DNA of 64,000 nucleotides from Scatomonas sp963930955 (GTDB lineage: Bacteria; Bacillota; Clostridia; Lachnospirales; Lachnospiraceae), in contig OZ006967.1 in assembly GCA_963930955.1 (NCBI GenBank), positions 2,294,001-2,358,000 of the forward strand, given 5' to 3'. Both the position numbers and the translations under genes were made by a program. Shown here piece by piece: positions 33,782-42,690 of the stretch. The notes under the pieces were generated by a model. That model saw nothing but the letters and a program-made list of their open reading frames with translations. It made no database searches and was not told the origin of the DNA. How positions within the stretch are numbered: position 1 is the stretch's first letter; each line of letters starts with the position of its first letter.

Positions 33782-35107
33782 ATGGCTGCAGCAAAACCAT
33801 GGAACGATTTCGCAAAATACACATCCCTCAGCGTACTGGCTATGATCGCTTTGTCCTGCTATATCCTGGCCGATACCTTTTTTGTATCCCTGGGACTGGG
33901 TACCCGGGGCCTGGCCGCCCTGAATCTGGCCATCCCTGTCTACAATTTCATCCACGGCACCGGCCTCATGCTGGGAATGGGCGGAGCTACCCGCTTCTCT
34001 ATCTTAAGGAGCCAGGGGGCCGGAAGGGAGGCAGACCGGATCTATACCGTGAGCCTGCGCCTGTCCCTGCTTTTTTCTCTGCTTTTTGTGCTGGCAGGCC
34101 TTTTTCTCTCCGGCAGTCTCACCCGTCTGCTGGGGGCGGATGCGGAAGTGTTTGAAATGACCAACACCTACCTGAAAGTACTGCTTCTGTTTTCCCCGGC
34201 TTTTATCCTAAACGACCTGCTGCTGTGTTTTGTCCGCAATGACGGCAACCCTCAGCTGGCTATGGCGGCCACGATCACCGGAAGCATTTCCAACATTATT
34301 CTGGACTACGTATTTATTTTCCCCTGCAGCATGGGAATCTTCGGAGCTGTATTTGCCACCGGTCTGGCTCCTGTGATCGGCATCGGGGTTATGGCGCCTC
34401 ACTGGCTGAAGCGGGACAAAGGCTTTCACATCATCCCCGCAGGCCTCCAGGCCAGAGCTTCCGCCATTACCCTCTCCCTGGGGTTTCCCTCCCTGCTGGC
34501 CCAGCTTTCTTCCGGCATTGTAATGATTCTCTTCAATACTATCATCCTGAGGCTTCTGGGAAATACCGGGGTGGCGGCCTACGGAGTGGTAGCCAACATT
34601 TCTCTGGTGGTAACTTCTATTTTTACCGGTATCGCCCAGGGGGTACAGCCTCTGATCAGCCGCTCCTACGGCCGGAAAGAAACAGCGCTTATGGGAAAGC
34701 ATCTGAAATATTCCCTGCTCTCCATGGCCGTGTTTTCCGCCGCCGTCTATCTTCTTCTGTTTGTGTTTGCCTCTCCGGTGGCCGGTATTTTTAACAGCGA
34801 ACAGGATCCCTCCCTTCAGCGGATTGCTGTGGAGGGGCTGAAGCTATATTTTACTTCCACACCTTTTACCGGGTTCAATATTATTCTTTCTACCTGGTTT
34901 ACATCTGTGGAAAAAGCGCTTCCCGCCCAGGTAATTTCTCTGCTCCGGGGACTGCTCCTGATCATACCCGCCGCCTTTCTCATGGCTTTCCTCTGGGGAA
35001 TGACCGGGGTATGGCTGGCACTTACCGCAGCGGAATTCCTCACAGCGGCAGCCGGACTGCTTCTCTACTGCCGGAACCGGAACCTGCTGTACGATACCCG
35101 TCATTGA
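33782..35107 (+). CDS. MATE family efflux transporter
   Basis: 441 residues from the ATG at 33782, five bases after GGAGG; longer in-frame readings run through the non-coding element and are rejected. Twelve hydrophobic segments in two related halves. LSVLAMIALSCYILADTFFVSLGLG and LAALNLAIPVYNFIHGTGLMLGMGGATRFSI match the clostridial MATE branch (MepA/DinF-like). In the second half GIAQGVQPLISRSYG is the repeated motif. MATE proteins export cationic drugs or metabolites using Na+ or H+. It lies just downstream of the 279-bp element and directly upstream of an MBL hydrolase with its own promoter. Confidence 0.93.
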   Translation: MAAAKPWNDFAKYTSLSVLAMIALSCYILADTFFVSLGLGTRGLAALNLAIPVYNFIHGTGLMLGMGGATRFSILRSQGAGREADRIYTVSLRLSLLFSLLFVLAGLFLSGSLTRLLGADAEVFEMTNTYLKVLLLFSPAFILNDLLLCFVRNDGNPQLAMAATITGSISNIILDYVFIFPCSMGIFGAVFATGLAPVIGIGVMAPHWLKRDKGFHIIPAGLQARASAITLSLGFPSLLAQLSSGIVMILFNTIILRLLGNTGVAAYGVVANISLVVTSIFTGIAQGVQPLISRSYGRKETALMGKHLKYSLLSMAVFSAAVYLLLFVFASPVAGIFNSEQDPSLQRIAVEGLKLYFTSTPFTGFNIILSTWFTSVEKALPAQVISLLRGLLLIIPAAFLMAFLWGMTGVWLALTAAEFLTAAAGLLLYCRNRNLLYDTRH

Positions 35108-35132
35108 CAACCCCCTGGATTCTGACTATAGT
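35104..35132 (+). promoter_or_regulatory. Promoter of the MBL hydrolase gene
   Basis: TTGACA (35104-35109), 17-base spacer, TATAGT (35127-35132). The -35 overlaps the TGA stop of the MATE gene. Confidence 0.75.
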
Positions 35133-35163
35133 TAAGGCAGAAACCTTCCGAAAGGAGCCGGCT

Positions 35164-35973
35164 ATGGAAAAACTCATGGTCCTGGGCACCGGCAATGCCG
35201 TGGTGACCCATTGCTATAACACCTGTTTTGCTCTGAAACATAAAAAGGAATATCTGCTGGTGGACGCCGGAGGCGGAAACGGCATTCTCTCCGCCCTGGA
35301 GTCCGCAGAGATTCCTCTGAAAAAAATCCATCATTTTTTTGTTACCCACGCCCACAGCGACCATCTTCTGGGTGTCCCCTGGATCCTCCGCATGATCGGC
35401 ACCCGGATGAATCAGAATAAATATGAGGGACTTCTTCACATCTACTGTCACCGGGAACTGGCGGAGGCCATACGCCTTATCTCCGGCCTGGTCCTCCAGG
35501 ACAAAATCTGCCGTCTTTTTGATCAGCGGATCCTCTTCCATGCTTTGGAAGACGGCGGGCAGAAGACGATTCTGAACAGCCGGTTTACCTTTTATGACAT
35601 CCGCTCTTCCAAAGCAAAGCAATTCGGTTTTCTCTGCGAAACAGAGTCCGGACTGCGCCTGGCCTTCCCCGGGGATGAACCCTGCCCGGAACACCTGTAT
35701 CCGGCTTTCCGGAATGCGGACTGGCTCTTTCACGAGGCCTTCTGTCTTTATGAAGAACGGGAGCGCTTCCGCCCTTACGAAAAACACCACAGCACCGCCC
35801 GGGACGCCTGCCTGCTGGCAGAAAACCTGTCCGTAAGGAATCTGGTGCTGTGGCATACAGAAGATAAAAATCTGGCCCATCGAAAAGAATGGTATCAAAG
35901 AGAGGGACGGTCCCTGTTTTCCGGGAACCTGTATGTGCCGGAGGATGGAGAGACGATCCCTCTGGAGCCGTAG
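35164..35973 (+). CDS. MBL fold metallo-hydrolase (RNase Z-like)
   Basis: 269 residues from the ATG at 35164 behind GAAAGGAG. LMVLGTGNAVVTHCYNTCFAL starts the fold, FFVTHAHSDHLLG is the zinc motif HxHxDH, FPGDEPC and the late WHTEDKN supply the remaining metal ligands. The overall pattern is nearest the RNase Z/ElaC-like group, but the exosite arm is short, so a tRNA role is not secured; nuclease or phosphodiesterase activity is a reasonable general guess. It is cytoplasmic. It follows the MATE gene with its own promoter and converges with the CBS protein gene, leaving only 10 bases between stops. Confidence 0.85.
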   Translation: MEKLMVLGTGNAVVTHCYNTCFALKHKKEYLLVDAGGGNGILSALESAEIPLKKIHHFFVTHAHSDHLLGVPWILRMIGTRMNQNKYEGLLHIYCHRELAEAIRLISGLVLQDKICRLFDQRILFHALEDGGQKTILNSRFTFYDIRSSKAKQFGFLCETESGLRLAFPGDEPCPEHLYPAFRNADWLFHEAFCLYEERERFRPYEKHHSTARDACLLAENLSVRNLVLWHTEDKNLAHRKEWYQREGRSLFSGNLYVPEDGETIPLEP

Positions 35974-35983
35974 CTCTCTGTTT

Positions 35984-36409
35984 TCACTCTCCTGGTTTTC
36001 CTTTCCCCAGTCCGCTTTTTTCATAGCAGTACTGGATAATGTCCTTCCTGCGGATGATTCCGATAAAGATCCCCTCATCGTCCACCACCGGCACAAAGTT
36101 CTGCCGCATGGACAGGGATACAAGATCTTCAATATCGCAGTTGATGTTTACCGGATCCATTTTCCAGCGGCGTTTCACCTGATAAATAGGTACATTTTCC
36201 GCTTCATGGAGGTTCAGATCGTATTCATCTTTAATAGCCCGAAGCAGATCTCCTTCTGTCAGGGTTCCTATGTAGATCCCTTTCCGGTTCAGCATGGGAA
36301 TGGCCGTGTATTTGTGGTGTTCCATCTTCTCCAGCGCCTGCCGCAGGGAAAAGTCGTCATAAATATAGGCGACCTCGCTTTTGGGGGTGATAAAGAAAAG
36401 TATATTCAT
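35984..36409 (-). CDS. CBS domain pair protein
   Basis: 141 residues from the ATG at 36409, behind AAAGGCAGG; an ATG eight codons upstream has no ribosome site. Two CBS repeats: the first around SLRQALEKMEHHKYTAIPMLNRKGIYIGTLTEGDLL, the second around IEDLVSLSMRQNFVPVVDDEGIFIGIIRRKDI. CBS pairs bind adenosine nucleotides and act as energy or ligand sensors. There is no catalytic or DNA-binding domain, so it must act on a partner protein that is not evident nearby. It is divergent from the LUD gene over a 228-base gap. Confidence 0.88.
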   Translation of the reverse strand: MNILFFITPKSEVAYIYDDFSLRQALEKMEHHKYTAIPMLNRKGIYIGTLTEGDLLRAIKDEYDLNLHEAENVPIYQVKRRWKMDPVNINCDIEDLVSLSMRQNFVPVVDDEGIFIGIIRRKDIIQYCYEKSGLGKGKPGE

Positions 36410-36637
36410 GATCCTGCCTTTCTTTCGATCCATTTCTTATCATGCGCTATTTGGCGCCATTTTCATTTTACCATAAAAAGAATCTATTGTGGATGAAATT
36501 TTTCTTAAATTTTTCGCCGTTTTTCCATGACCAGTGAAAATCCTGCTGAATTCCTGTGCAAAACTCCCCAGCCCGTGGTACAATAAACGAAGACAGCCCG
36601 CCCCGCAAAATCAGGGACGGAAGAAAGGAGAATCTGT

Positions 36638-37273
36638 ATGTCCGTAAAATCAGAACATTATCGTCATCTGGGCGAAACCATGATTAAAAAATTTGCCGCC
36701 CGGGGTATGGATGCCTTCTACTGCGAAAGCAGCCAGGAGGCAGTGGAGAAAGTCCGGGAGCTGATCCCGGAGGCTTCCACGGTTACCTGGGGCGGCTCCG
36801 CCACCCTTTCGGAAACCGGCATTCTGGAAGCCCTTCAAAAAGGCGCCTATCATTGTATCGACCGGGCCTGTGCCAAAACTCCGGAGGAAGCCCGGGCCCT
36901 GTACGGACAGATCGTCTGCGCCGATTATTTTCTCACCAGCACCAACGCCTTTACCGCAGAGGGGGAACTGGTAAATGTGGACGGCAACGGCAACCGGGTG
37001 GCCTGCCTGATCACCGGTCCGGAACACGTGATCGTAGTAACCGGCATGAATAAACTGGCCCGGAACGCCGAAGAGGCAGCAGATCGGATCCGTACCGCCG
37101 CTGCCCCGCCCAACTGTGTGCGGCTGAATCTGAAAACCCCCTGCGCCTCCACAGGACTCTGCAGCGACTGCCAGTCTCCGGACTCCATCTGCTGCCAGCT
37201 GGTGGTAACCCGCCGTTCCCGGAAACCCGGAAGGATCACCGTACTTATGATCGGAGAAGATCTGGGCTTTTAA
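36638..37273 (+). CDS. LUD domain protein (LutC/YkgG-like lactate utilisation family)
   Basis: 211 residues. IKKFAARGMDAFYCESSQEAVEKV, VTWGGSATLSETGI, FTAEGELVNVDGNGNRVACL and GPEHVIVVTGMNKLARNAEEA match the stand-alone LUD family. A cysteine-rich segment follows, with CASTGLCSDCQSPDSICC between about 168 and 185, which could hold a metal or Fe-S cluster. LutC proteins take part in L-lactate oxidation with LutA and LutB, but neither partner is nearby, so the physiological role stays open. AAAGGAG precedes the ATG, and a TGG-TACAAT extended -10 lies at 36579-36584. Confidence 0.85.
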   Translation: MSVKSEHYRHLGETMIKKFAARGMDAFYCESSQEAVEKVRELIPEASTVTWGGSATLSETGILEALQKGAYHCIDRACAKTPEEARALYGQIVCADYFLTSTNAFTAEGELVNVDGNGNRVACLITGPEHVIVVTGMNKLARNAEEAADRIRTAAAPPNCVRLNLKTPCASTGLCSDCQSPDSICCQLVVTRRSRKPGRITVLMIGEDLGF

Positions 37274-37275
37274 GC

Positions 37276-38526
37276 TTATTCCCTCCGCAGGGCGTCGATG
37301 GGATTTAGGTTTGCTGCCTTCACAGAGGGAAGCAGGCCGAAAACAATTCCGATCAGCATGGAAAATCCCACACTGGCACCTGCCGCGGGAATGCTGATCA
37401 CCGCCGGAGTCCCGCTGGTTCTGGCAATAAACTGAGACAGAATGATTCCGGCGATCACGCCCAGGATCCCTCCGCAGCTGGTAAGCACTGCGGATTCGGT
37501 GAGGAACTGGAAGAGGATTTTCCTCTTCCTGGCCCCCACCGCTTTTTTCAGCCCGATCTCCCCGGTACGCTCGGTGACGGACACCAGCATAATGTTCATG
37601 ACGCCGATGCCACCCACCAGCAGAGAAATACTGGCCACCCACAGCAGCAGCTGATTGGTGCTGGCGCTTAATTCCTGCATATTTCTGGCTCTCTCCAGCA
37701 GATCTTCCCCCTGATACTGAATATCCTGTCCGGAAACGGTGACAGAGCGGTTCATGATCTCCGCCGCGTCTTTTCCCGCCTGGCTCATGGCCTCGGGCGT
37801 ATCTGTGCGCAGCAGGGCATTCTGAGGCTCATCGTAGCTGAAGATCACCGGCCAGCAGGCGTCCGGCATAAGGATGGTTCCGTATTCCGTCTGATTGTAG
37901 GTGAGGTAATCCTGAAAAGAACGGATCACCGGTTTGAAGCTGTCGGATTTTCGGATCAGCCCCGCCACCGTAAAGGGCTCTCCCCGAACCTCTACCGTAG
38001 CTCCCAGGGCCCCTCCTTCCGGAAACAAAGAGGCGGCCGCCGCCTCATCCATCAGCAGGACCTTGTGAAACTCCGTGTAATCCTGTTCCAGAAAGGGTCT
38101 GCCGGCATACACCAGATACCCCACCGTATCCAGATAATTCCGGTCCACCCCGTACATGGAGCCGCCGCTGAATACATTTTTCCCGCTGGCCACCCCGTCC
38201 ACATAGCTGCGGTAACGGTAGAAGGAGGCGTTTTCCACATGGGCCAGTTCCAGGATCTCCTGCTGCTGTTCCTGACTGATCTCGTAAACCCCCGAGGGAG
38301 CTCCGTTATCCATCCAGTACTCTCCTCCTCCCTGCATGAGGGTCACCTTTACATTATTGTTCCCGGCTCCGATAAGATTCTGCTTGATCTCCTCGTTAGT
38401 GCCGGCAATCGTAGACACAATGGCAATGATAGCCGCAATTCCGATGATCACTCCCAGCATAGTAAGAAAAGAACGCAGCTTATGGGACCAGATTCCCTGA
38501 AAAGATAATCGAATATTTTCCAGCAT
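37276..38526 (-). CDS. MacB-like ABC transporter permease
   Basis: 416 residues from the ATG at 38526 behind AAGGAGGG. A first membrane helix at about 15-40 (SHKLRSFLTMLGVIIGIAAIIAIV), a large extracytoplasmic MacB_PCD-type domain (about 45-270), then three C-terminal helices of the FtsX fold (ASISLLVGGIGVMNIMLVSVTERTGEIGLKKAVGA region and onward). The motif TERTGEIGLRKAxGA is the coupling element to the ATPase. With the ATP-binding protein and adaptors upstream it forms a mechanotransmission-type exporter. It ends the seven-gene GntR operon and converges with the LUD gene, two bases apart. Confidence 0.92.
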   Translation of the reverse strand: MLENIRLSFQGIWSHKLRSFLTMLGVIIGIAAIIAIVSTIAGTNEEIKQNLIGAGNNNVKVTLMQGGGEYWMDNGAPSGVYEISQEQQQEILELAHVENASFYRYRSYVDGVASGKNVFSGGSMYGVDRNYLDTVGYLVYAGRPFLEQDYTEFHKVLLMDEAAAASLFPEGGALGATVEVRGEPFTVAGLIRKSDSFKPVIRSFQDYLTYNQTEYGTILMPDACWPVIFSYDEPQNALLRTDTPEAMSQAGKDAAEIMNRSVTVSGQDIQYQGEDLLERARNMQELSASTNQLLLWVASISLLVGGIGVMNIMLVSVTERTGEIGLKKAVGARKRKILFQFLTESAVLTSCGGILGVIAGIILSQFIARTSGTPAVISIPAAGASVGFSMLIGIVFGLLPSVKAANLNPIDALRRE

Positions 38527-38537
38527 ATCTTCCCTCC

Positions 38538-40736
38538 TTAATATCCATACAGTTCGCTCATGGTACCTTCTCTGGTAGCTGCCCCGTTCCGGATCTCTTT
38601 GCCGTAGGGAAATGCCAGCCAATCTTCCCAGGTAACCCCGGACAGCACTTCATATCCTTCCCCGGAACGCCCTCCTGTGGTAATCTCCTGTTTTTTCAGC
38701 TTTCCCTTTTCATCCCGGAGATACACATACTGCCTGCCTTCCTCTTCCAGTATAAAAGCTTTCCAGAGATAAAGAACATCGGAGGCCGCATCGCCGGTGA
38801 AACCGGAAGCGTCCAGCTGCACCCATTCCTGGCTGATAAGGGTATCTCCCCCTTCCTCCACGTAGGCGGTAAAGGGATACATAGATGCGCTGGCCGTGCC
38901 GTAGTAACCGGAAAACATGCCGCTTTCGTCCGGATAAGGGGAAATTTCCCGGATCACCGCCTGGCAGTAGGTTCCGCTTTCCCAGGCAGTAACATTCACC
39001 CTATCTCCTTCCCGGATCTGATCCAGCATCAGTTCACTGATCCCTCCCCGGATATACATGCCTTCCGTGCTGGCAACCTGCAGAAAAACTGAGCCGTCTC
39101 CGGGAGGATTGGCAGGGTCCCCGGCTTTCTTTACGATCCCCTGGATCTTAGCCCGGATCACCCCATCCCGGACAGCCTTCTCCGTATTCCGGATCTTCAG
39201 TTCCGCCTGTTTCAGATCCAGCTGCAGATCCGCCAGCCGCTCCTCCTGTTCCTGAATGGCTTTTGCCAGTTCCTCTTTTGTATAGGTTCCTCCTTCCGGC
39301 AGCAAGCCCAGGCTGCTGCCGGAAAAGGCATCCGTTTCAGTCATCACTCTTCTGTCTTCCGTCCCCGGCGACAGTTCCGCAGTAGAGATCCGCCCTTCTT
39401 TTCTGAGGGTTAACCGCAGGGAAGCCGTTTCCCCTGCCGGTATTCCAGGCATTTCCCTGGAAACTGCAGGTTCCGGAATTTCCGTTGGTTCCGGAGTCTC
39501 TGTGGTGTCAGAAGTTTCTGTGGGTTCCGGAGTCTCTGCCGGGCTGGGAGTTTCCGTAGGGGTAGTCCAGGTTTCTTCCAGGATTCCCTCCTCTCCCCGC
39601 AGAATTCCCCGCCAGTTCTCCGGAAACTCTCTTCCCGCCAGCTTCACTGCATCCTGGATCCAGAAGCCTTCCAGTTCTCCAGAGAGACTGTTCCCCTGGC
39701 GCACCTCCAGAAGAAAATAAATATGCGCCTCCGGATCGGTCTGCAGGGCCTTCTCTCCTTCTTCCTTTACCCGGTTCATAAAAGAAGGATTGACGATTGC
39801 CCCTTCCTTCGCCAGATATCGGTAGGGATTCAGCAGGGTTCCGGCTTCCGCCTCTCCCTCCTCCGGCCGGTTATAGGGTACCGCCGCATCCGTCACCTCT
39901 CCCAGGGCTTCCGCCTGATACTGACGGTTCCAGCGGGCATAGAGAACCGTATCTTCTGTCACCGGCGCATCCATATCCCAGGGCTGCGTACAGGCCGGAT
40001 CCTGGTACCAGCCTCCGAACACATAGCCTTTGGCCGAAGGCACAAATTGTTTCCATTCCTTTTCTTCCAGGGTATTCAGATACTCCCGCAGGCTGCTGCC
40101 TGCGGAAAGGGTCAGCACAGGAAACTCCTGCTCCCCTTTTCCGTTTTTTTCCAGTTTTACCTGACAGGTCCTCTCCGGTTCCGGTTCTTCTGTTGGCTCC
40201 GGCATCTGGGTGGGAATCGGTTCTTCCGGCATTTCCGGTATCTGAGTGGGAATCGGTTCCTCCGGCATTTCCGATTCTGCCGAAGGCTCCTCCCAGGGAA
40301 GTTCCGTTTCCGGATCCGGTTCCGGCGCCGGGGATACGGGTTTTGTATTTTTCAGAGTTTTCAGATTCTGCTGCGCCGCCTGGATGTTCAGATAAATCTG
40401 TTCCCGGTTTAGTTTTTCTCTCTCCAGGTTCAGCTGGGTCTGTGTCGTGTCATATTCCAGCAGCACATCCCCCTGGCGCACCGAGTCTCCTTCCTGAACC
40501 AGAACCCGGGAAACGGTCTCTGTATCCTGAAGATAGATATCCTGGGAGACATCCGAGGTAACCAGACCATCCATGGCCGTTCCATTTCCGAAATAACCGC
40601 CCTGATTCAGTTCCGAAGCCTGGATCACCATCACCGGTTCTCTTCCCGCAGCCCGGACTCCGGCATAAATGCCTCCTCCTGCTCCCAGAGCCAGAACCCC
40701 GCAAAGAGTGCCGGCCAATACACGTTTTTTCTTCAT
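38538..40736 (-). CDS. Efflux adaptor (HlyD/MacA-like) with a 350-residue surface-domain insertion in its coiled-coil tip
   Basis: 732 residues, about twice the usual adaptor length. Membrane anchor at about 5-28; first lipoyl half near 65-97 (VLVQEGDSVRQGDVLLEYD); rising helix about 98-130. Residues 131-484 are an insertion: a Pro/Glu linker (EEPIPTQ repeats), an InlB/Listeria-Bacteroides repeat (GYVFGGWYQDPACT to VLYARW, 237-269), a further unassigned domain, and a Pro/Thr/Glu linker to about 425. The returning helix is 485-523, then the second lipoyl half (IRAKIQGIVKKAG) and beta-barrel. The insertion sits where MacA's hairpin tip would dock with TolC, which Gram-positives lack. It overlaps the ATPase gene by 4 bases. 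Confidence 0.9.
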   Translation of the reverse strand: MKKKRVLAGTLCGVLALGAGGGIYAGVRAAGREPVMVIQASELNQGGYFGNGTAMDGLVTSDVSQDIYLQDTETVSRVLVQEGDSVRQGDVLLEYDTTQTQLNLEREKLNREQIYLNIQAAQQNLKTLKNTKPVSPAPEPDPETELPWEEPSAESEMPEEPIPTQIPEMPEEPIPTQMPEPTEEPEPERTCQVKLEKNGKGEQEFPVLTLSAGSSLREYLNTLEEKEWKQFVPSAKGYVFGGWYQDPACTQPWDMDAPVTEDTVLYARWNRQYQAEALGEVTDAAVPYNRPEEGEAEAGTLLNPYRYLAKEGAIVNPSFMNRVKEEGEKALQTDPEAHIYFLLEVRQGNSLSGELEGFWIQDAVKLAGREFPENWRGILRGEEGILEETWTTPTETPSPAETPEPTETSDTTETPEPTEIPEPAVSREMPGIPAGETASLRLTLRKEGRISTAELSPGTEDRRVMTETDAFSGSSLGLLPEGGTYTKEELAKAIQEQEERLADLQLDLKQAELKIRNTEKAVRDGVIRAKIQGIVKKAGDPANPPGDGSVFLQVASTEGMYIRGGISELMLDQIREGDRVNVTAWESGTYCQAVIREISPYPDESGMFSGYYGTASASMYPFTAYVEEGGDTLISQEWVQLDASGFTGDAASDVLYLWKAFILEEEGRQYVYLRDEKGKLKKQEITTGGRSGEGYEVLSGVTWEDWLAFPYGKEIRNGAATREGTMSELYGY

Positions 40737-41410
40737 TCCTCCCCCTCCCCTCGGATCCGTCCGTCACGGATTTCTATAATCCGGTCCCCCCAGGCGGCAA
40801 TCCCCGGATCATGGGTGATCATCAGAATGCTGACACCCTCCCGGTTCAGATCCCGGAACAGCTCCATGACCTGTTTCCCGGACCGGGAATCCAGAGATCC
40901 GGTGGGTTCATCTGCCAGAAGGATCTCCGGATGGTTCACCATAGCCCGGGCAATGGCTACCCGCTGTTTCTGTCCTCCGGATAGCTGGCTTGGCTGAAAG
41001 TGCATTCGGTCGGAAAGTCCCACCCGGTCCAGGGCCAGAGCCGCCTGCTTCTGCCTTTCTTTTCTGGAAATCCCCGCGTAGATCAGAGGCAGGGCTACAT
41101 TGTCCAGAGCGGACTGCCTTGGCAGCAGCTGAAAATTCTGAAATACAAAACCGATCTTCCGCAGGCGGATATCTGACATCTGATTCTCTGTGCAGCGGCC
41201 GATATCCTCCCCGTCCAGCCGGTAAAGGCCCCGGGTGGGCTGATCCAGGCAGCCGATGATATTCATAAGAGTGGTCTTTCCGGAACCGGAAGGCCCCATA
41301 ATGGAAACGTACTCCCCTTTTTCCATGGTAAAACAAATATTGTGGAGCACCGGCACTTCCATTTTCCCCTGTATGTAGGTTTTGCAGATATTCTGAAGTT
41401 CCAGGATCAC
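40733..41410 (-). CDS. MacB/LolD-type ABC transporter ATP-binding protein
   Basis: 225 residues. ISIMGPSGSGKTTLMNIIGCLD-type Walker A region (GPSGSGKTT near 38-46), FVFQNFQLLPRQSALDNVALP (Q loop and LolD-type mark), LSGGQKQRVAIARAMVNHP (ABC signature) and ILLADEPTGSLDSR (Walker B). These are hallmarks of the MacB/LolD family ATPases. It energises the permease at the end of the operon. It overlaps both neighbours by four bases (ATGA), placing it between two adaptor genes. This gene order (adaptor, ATPase, adaptor, permease) is uncommon. Confidence 0.95.
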   Translation of the reverse strand: MILELQNICKTYIQGKMEVPVLHNICFTMEKGEYVSIMGPSGSGKTTLMNIIGCLDQPTRGLYRLDGEDIGRCTENQMSDIRLRKIGFVFQNFQLLPRQSALDNVALPLIYAGISRKERQKQAALALDRVGLSDRMHFQPSQLSGGQKQRVAIARAMVNHPEILLADEPTGSLDSRSGKQVMELFRDLNREGVSILMITHDPGIAAWGDRIIEIRDGRIRGEGEE

Positions 41411-42672
41411 TCCATCACCCCCGTTTCTTCAAACGCGCCTCCCTCCGCCTCCGGCATCTGCTCCTGGCTTTCCGGCTGCGCCTGCCCCATAAGACCCTTT
41501 TCTCCGGAAGCGGTCTTCATACCTTCCTCCAGGCCCGTTTCCGGATAGGTAATGGAATCTGTCAGTTCCAGACCGGAAAGGATCTGGTACTCCAGAAGAT
41601 TTTCGTCATAATCTCCCAGTTCCACCTGCCGCTTCTCCAGCCGTCCCTTTCCGTCATCCGCCCAGACAAAGGCCTGCTCCGGCTCCGTCTGATCAATCAT
41701 ATACCCGTCCAGCCAGATTCCTTCCTTTACCTGATCCTGACCCAGATCCGGCTCCAGATACACGTGCTGCCCAAGCATCAGCCCCTCTCCGGATTCCAGT
41801 TCCACATAGAAAGGATAATTGCTGCTGGCGGTGGTGCTGCTGCTGTCGCTGGAGGAGACGGCATAGTAGCTGTTTCCCATGACCGGATTTTCCCGATCGA
41901 TCTTGGAAACCGTTCCCTTCCAGGAAAGACCGGCATCGGTCCGGGAACGGATCACCACCGGAGTACCCTCGGCAAGAGAAGCCATGTTCTGCTCATTAAT
42001 CTGTCCCTTTACCCGGTAGGCCCCGGTCTTCATGACTGTAATAAAAGCATCGTCCCCGTTTATGCTCATGGAGGTATTTCCATCGTTAATGGTCTTCACC
42101 ACTCCGTCCAGCTGGCTGACCACCGTAGAATTGCTGATATTTTCATTCAGCTTGTCAATCTCCAGCTGCTTGCTCTGCAGATCGAACTGCTTCTGCCGCA
42201 GCTGCAGCTCCTGTTCCTGGATCTGAAAGGTATAGGCGGCCTTGCTGTCCCCCTCCGCCTTCTTCCGTTCTTTCTCCAGTTCCTGGATGGAGGCGGCCAT
42301 CCCGCGGATCTCATTGTTCATCCGCTCCAGATCCAGCTGGGCCTGATCCAGTTCCTCCTGGAATTTCTCTGTATCATAGGTATAAAGCGGGCTGCCCTTC
42401 TGCACCTGGTCTCCCACTTTCACCAGAATATCCTTCACCGTTTTGTCCGCGTTCTGCTGCACGGACCAGGTTTCCTGGGATTCCACCACCCCGGCAAAAC
42501 GGTTGACCATGCCGTTCCCGGTTCCCAGGGAAGTAATCTGTTCTACCGTATTCACATACACCAGGCTGCCGTCCTTCTCGCCGGAGCCTGCCGCGGCCCT
42601 CCAGCCCAGGATCCCTATGACCGCCGCAGCTGCCGCGGCCCCGCAGATGATTCCTGTTTTCTTTCTGTTCAT
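41407..42672 (-). CDS. Efflux adaptor, HlyD/MacA family (first adaptor)
   Basis: 421 residues. N-terminal membrane anchor (ICGAAAAAAVIGILGW, about 9-24), first lipoyl half (ILVKVGDQVQKGSPLYTYD), a long uninterrupted coiled-coil hairpin (about 110-185, rich in Glu/Gln/Lys), the second lipoyl half (STVVSQLDGVVKTI), then beta-barrel and membrane-proximal domains. The C-terminus is acidic and Gly/Glu-rich. Unlike the second adaptor it has the normal architecture. It should bridge the ATPase-permease complex to the outside of the cell. It starts 18 bases after the DUF6449 gene and overlaps the ATPase gene by four bases. Confidence 0.9.
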   Translation of the reverse strand: MNRKKTGIICGAAAAAAVIGILGWRAAAGSGEKDGSLVYVNTVEQITSLGTGNGMVNRFAGVVESQETWSVQQNADKTVKDILVKVGDQVQKGSPLYTYDTEKFQEELDQAQLDLERMNNEIRGMAASIQELEKERKKAEGDSKAAYTFQIQEQELQLRQKQFDLQSKQLEIDKLNENISNSTVVSQLDGVVKTINDGNTSMSINGDDAFITVMKTGAYRVKGQINEQNMASLAEGTPVVIRSRTDAGLSWKGTVSKIDRENPVMGNSYYAVSSSDSSSTTASSNYPFYVELESGEGLMLGQHVYLEPDLGQDQVKEGIWLDGYMIDQTEPEQAFVWADDGKGRLEKRQVELGDYDENLLEYQILSGLELTDSITYPETGLEEGMKTASGEKGLMGQAQPESQEQMPEAEGGAFEETGVME

Positions 42673-42690
42673 ACTCCGCCTCCCTTGCTT

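Noticed and set aside
33550..33822. 90-codon minus-strand open frame across the inverted-repeat element
   Set aside because: It runs through both the hairpins and the MATE start, lacks a ribosome site, and its reading is explained by the palindromic DNA.
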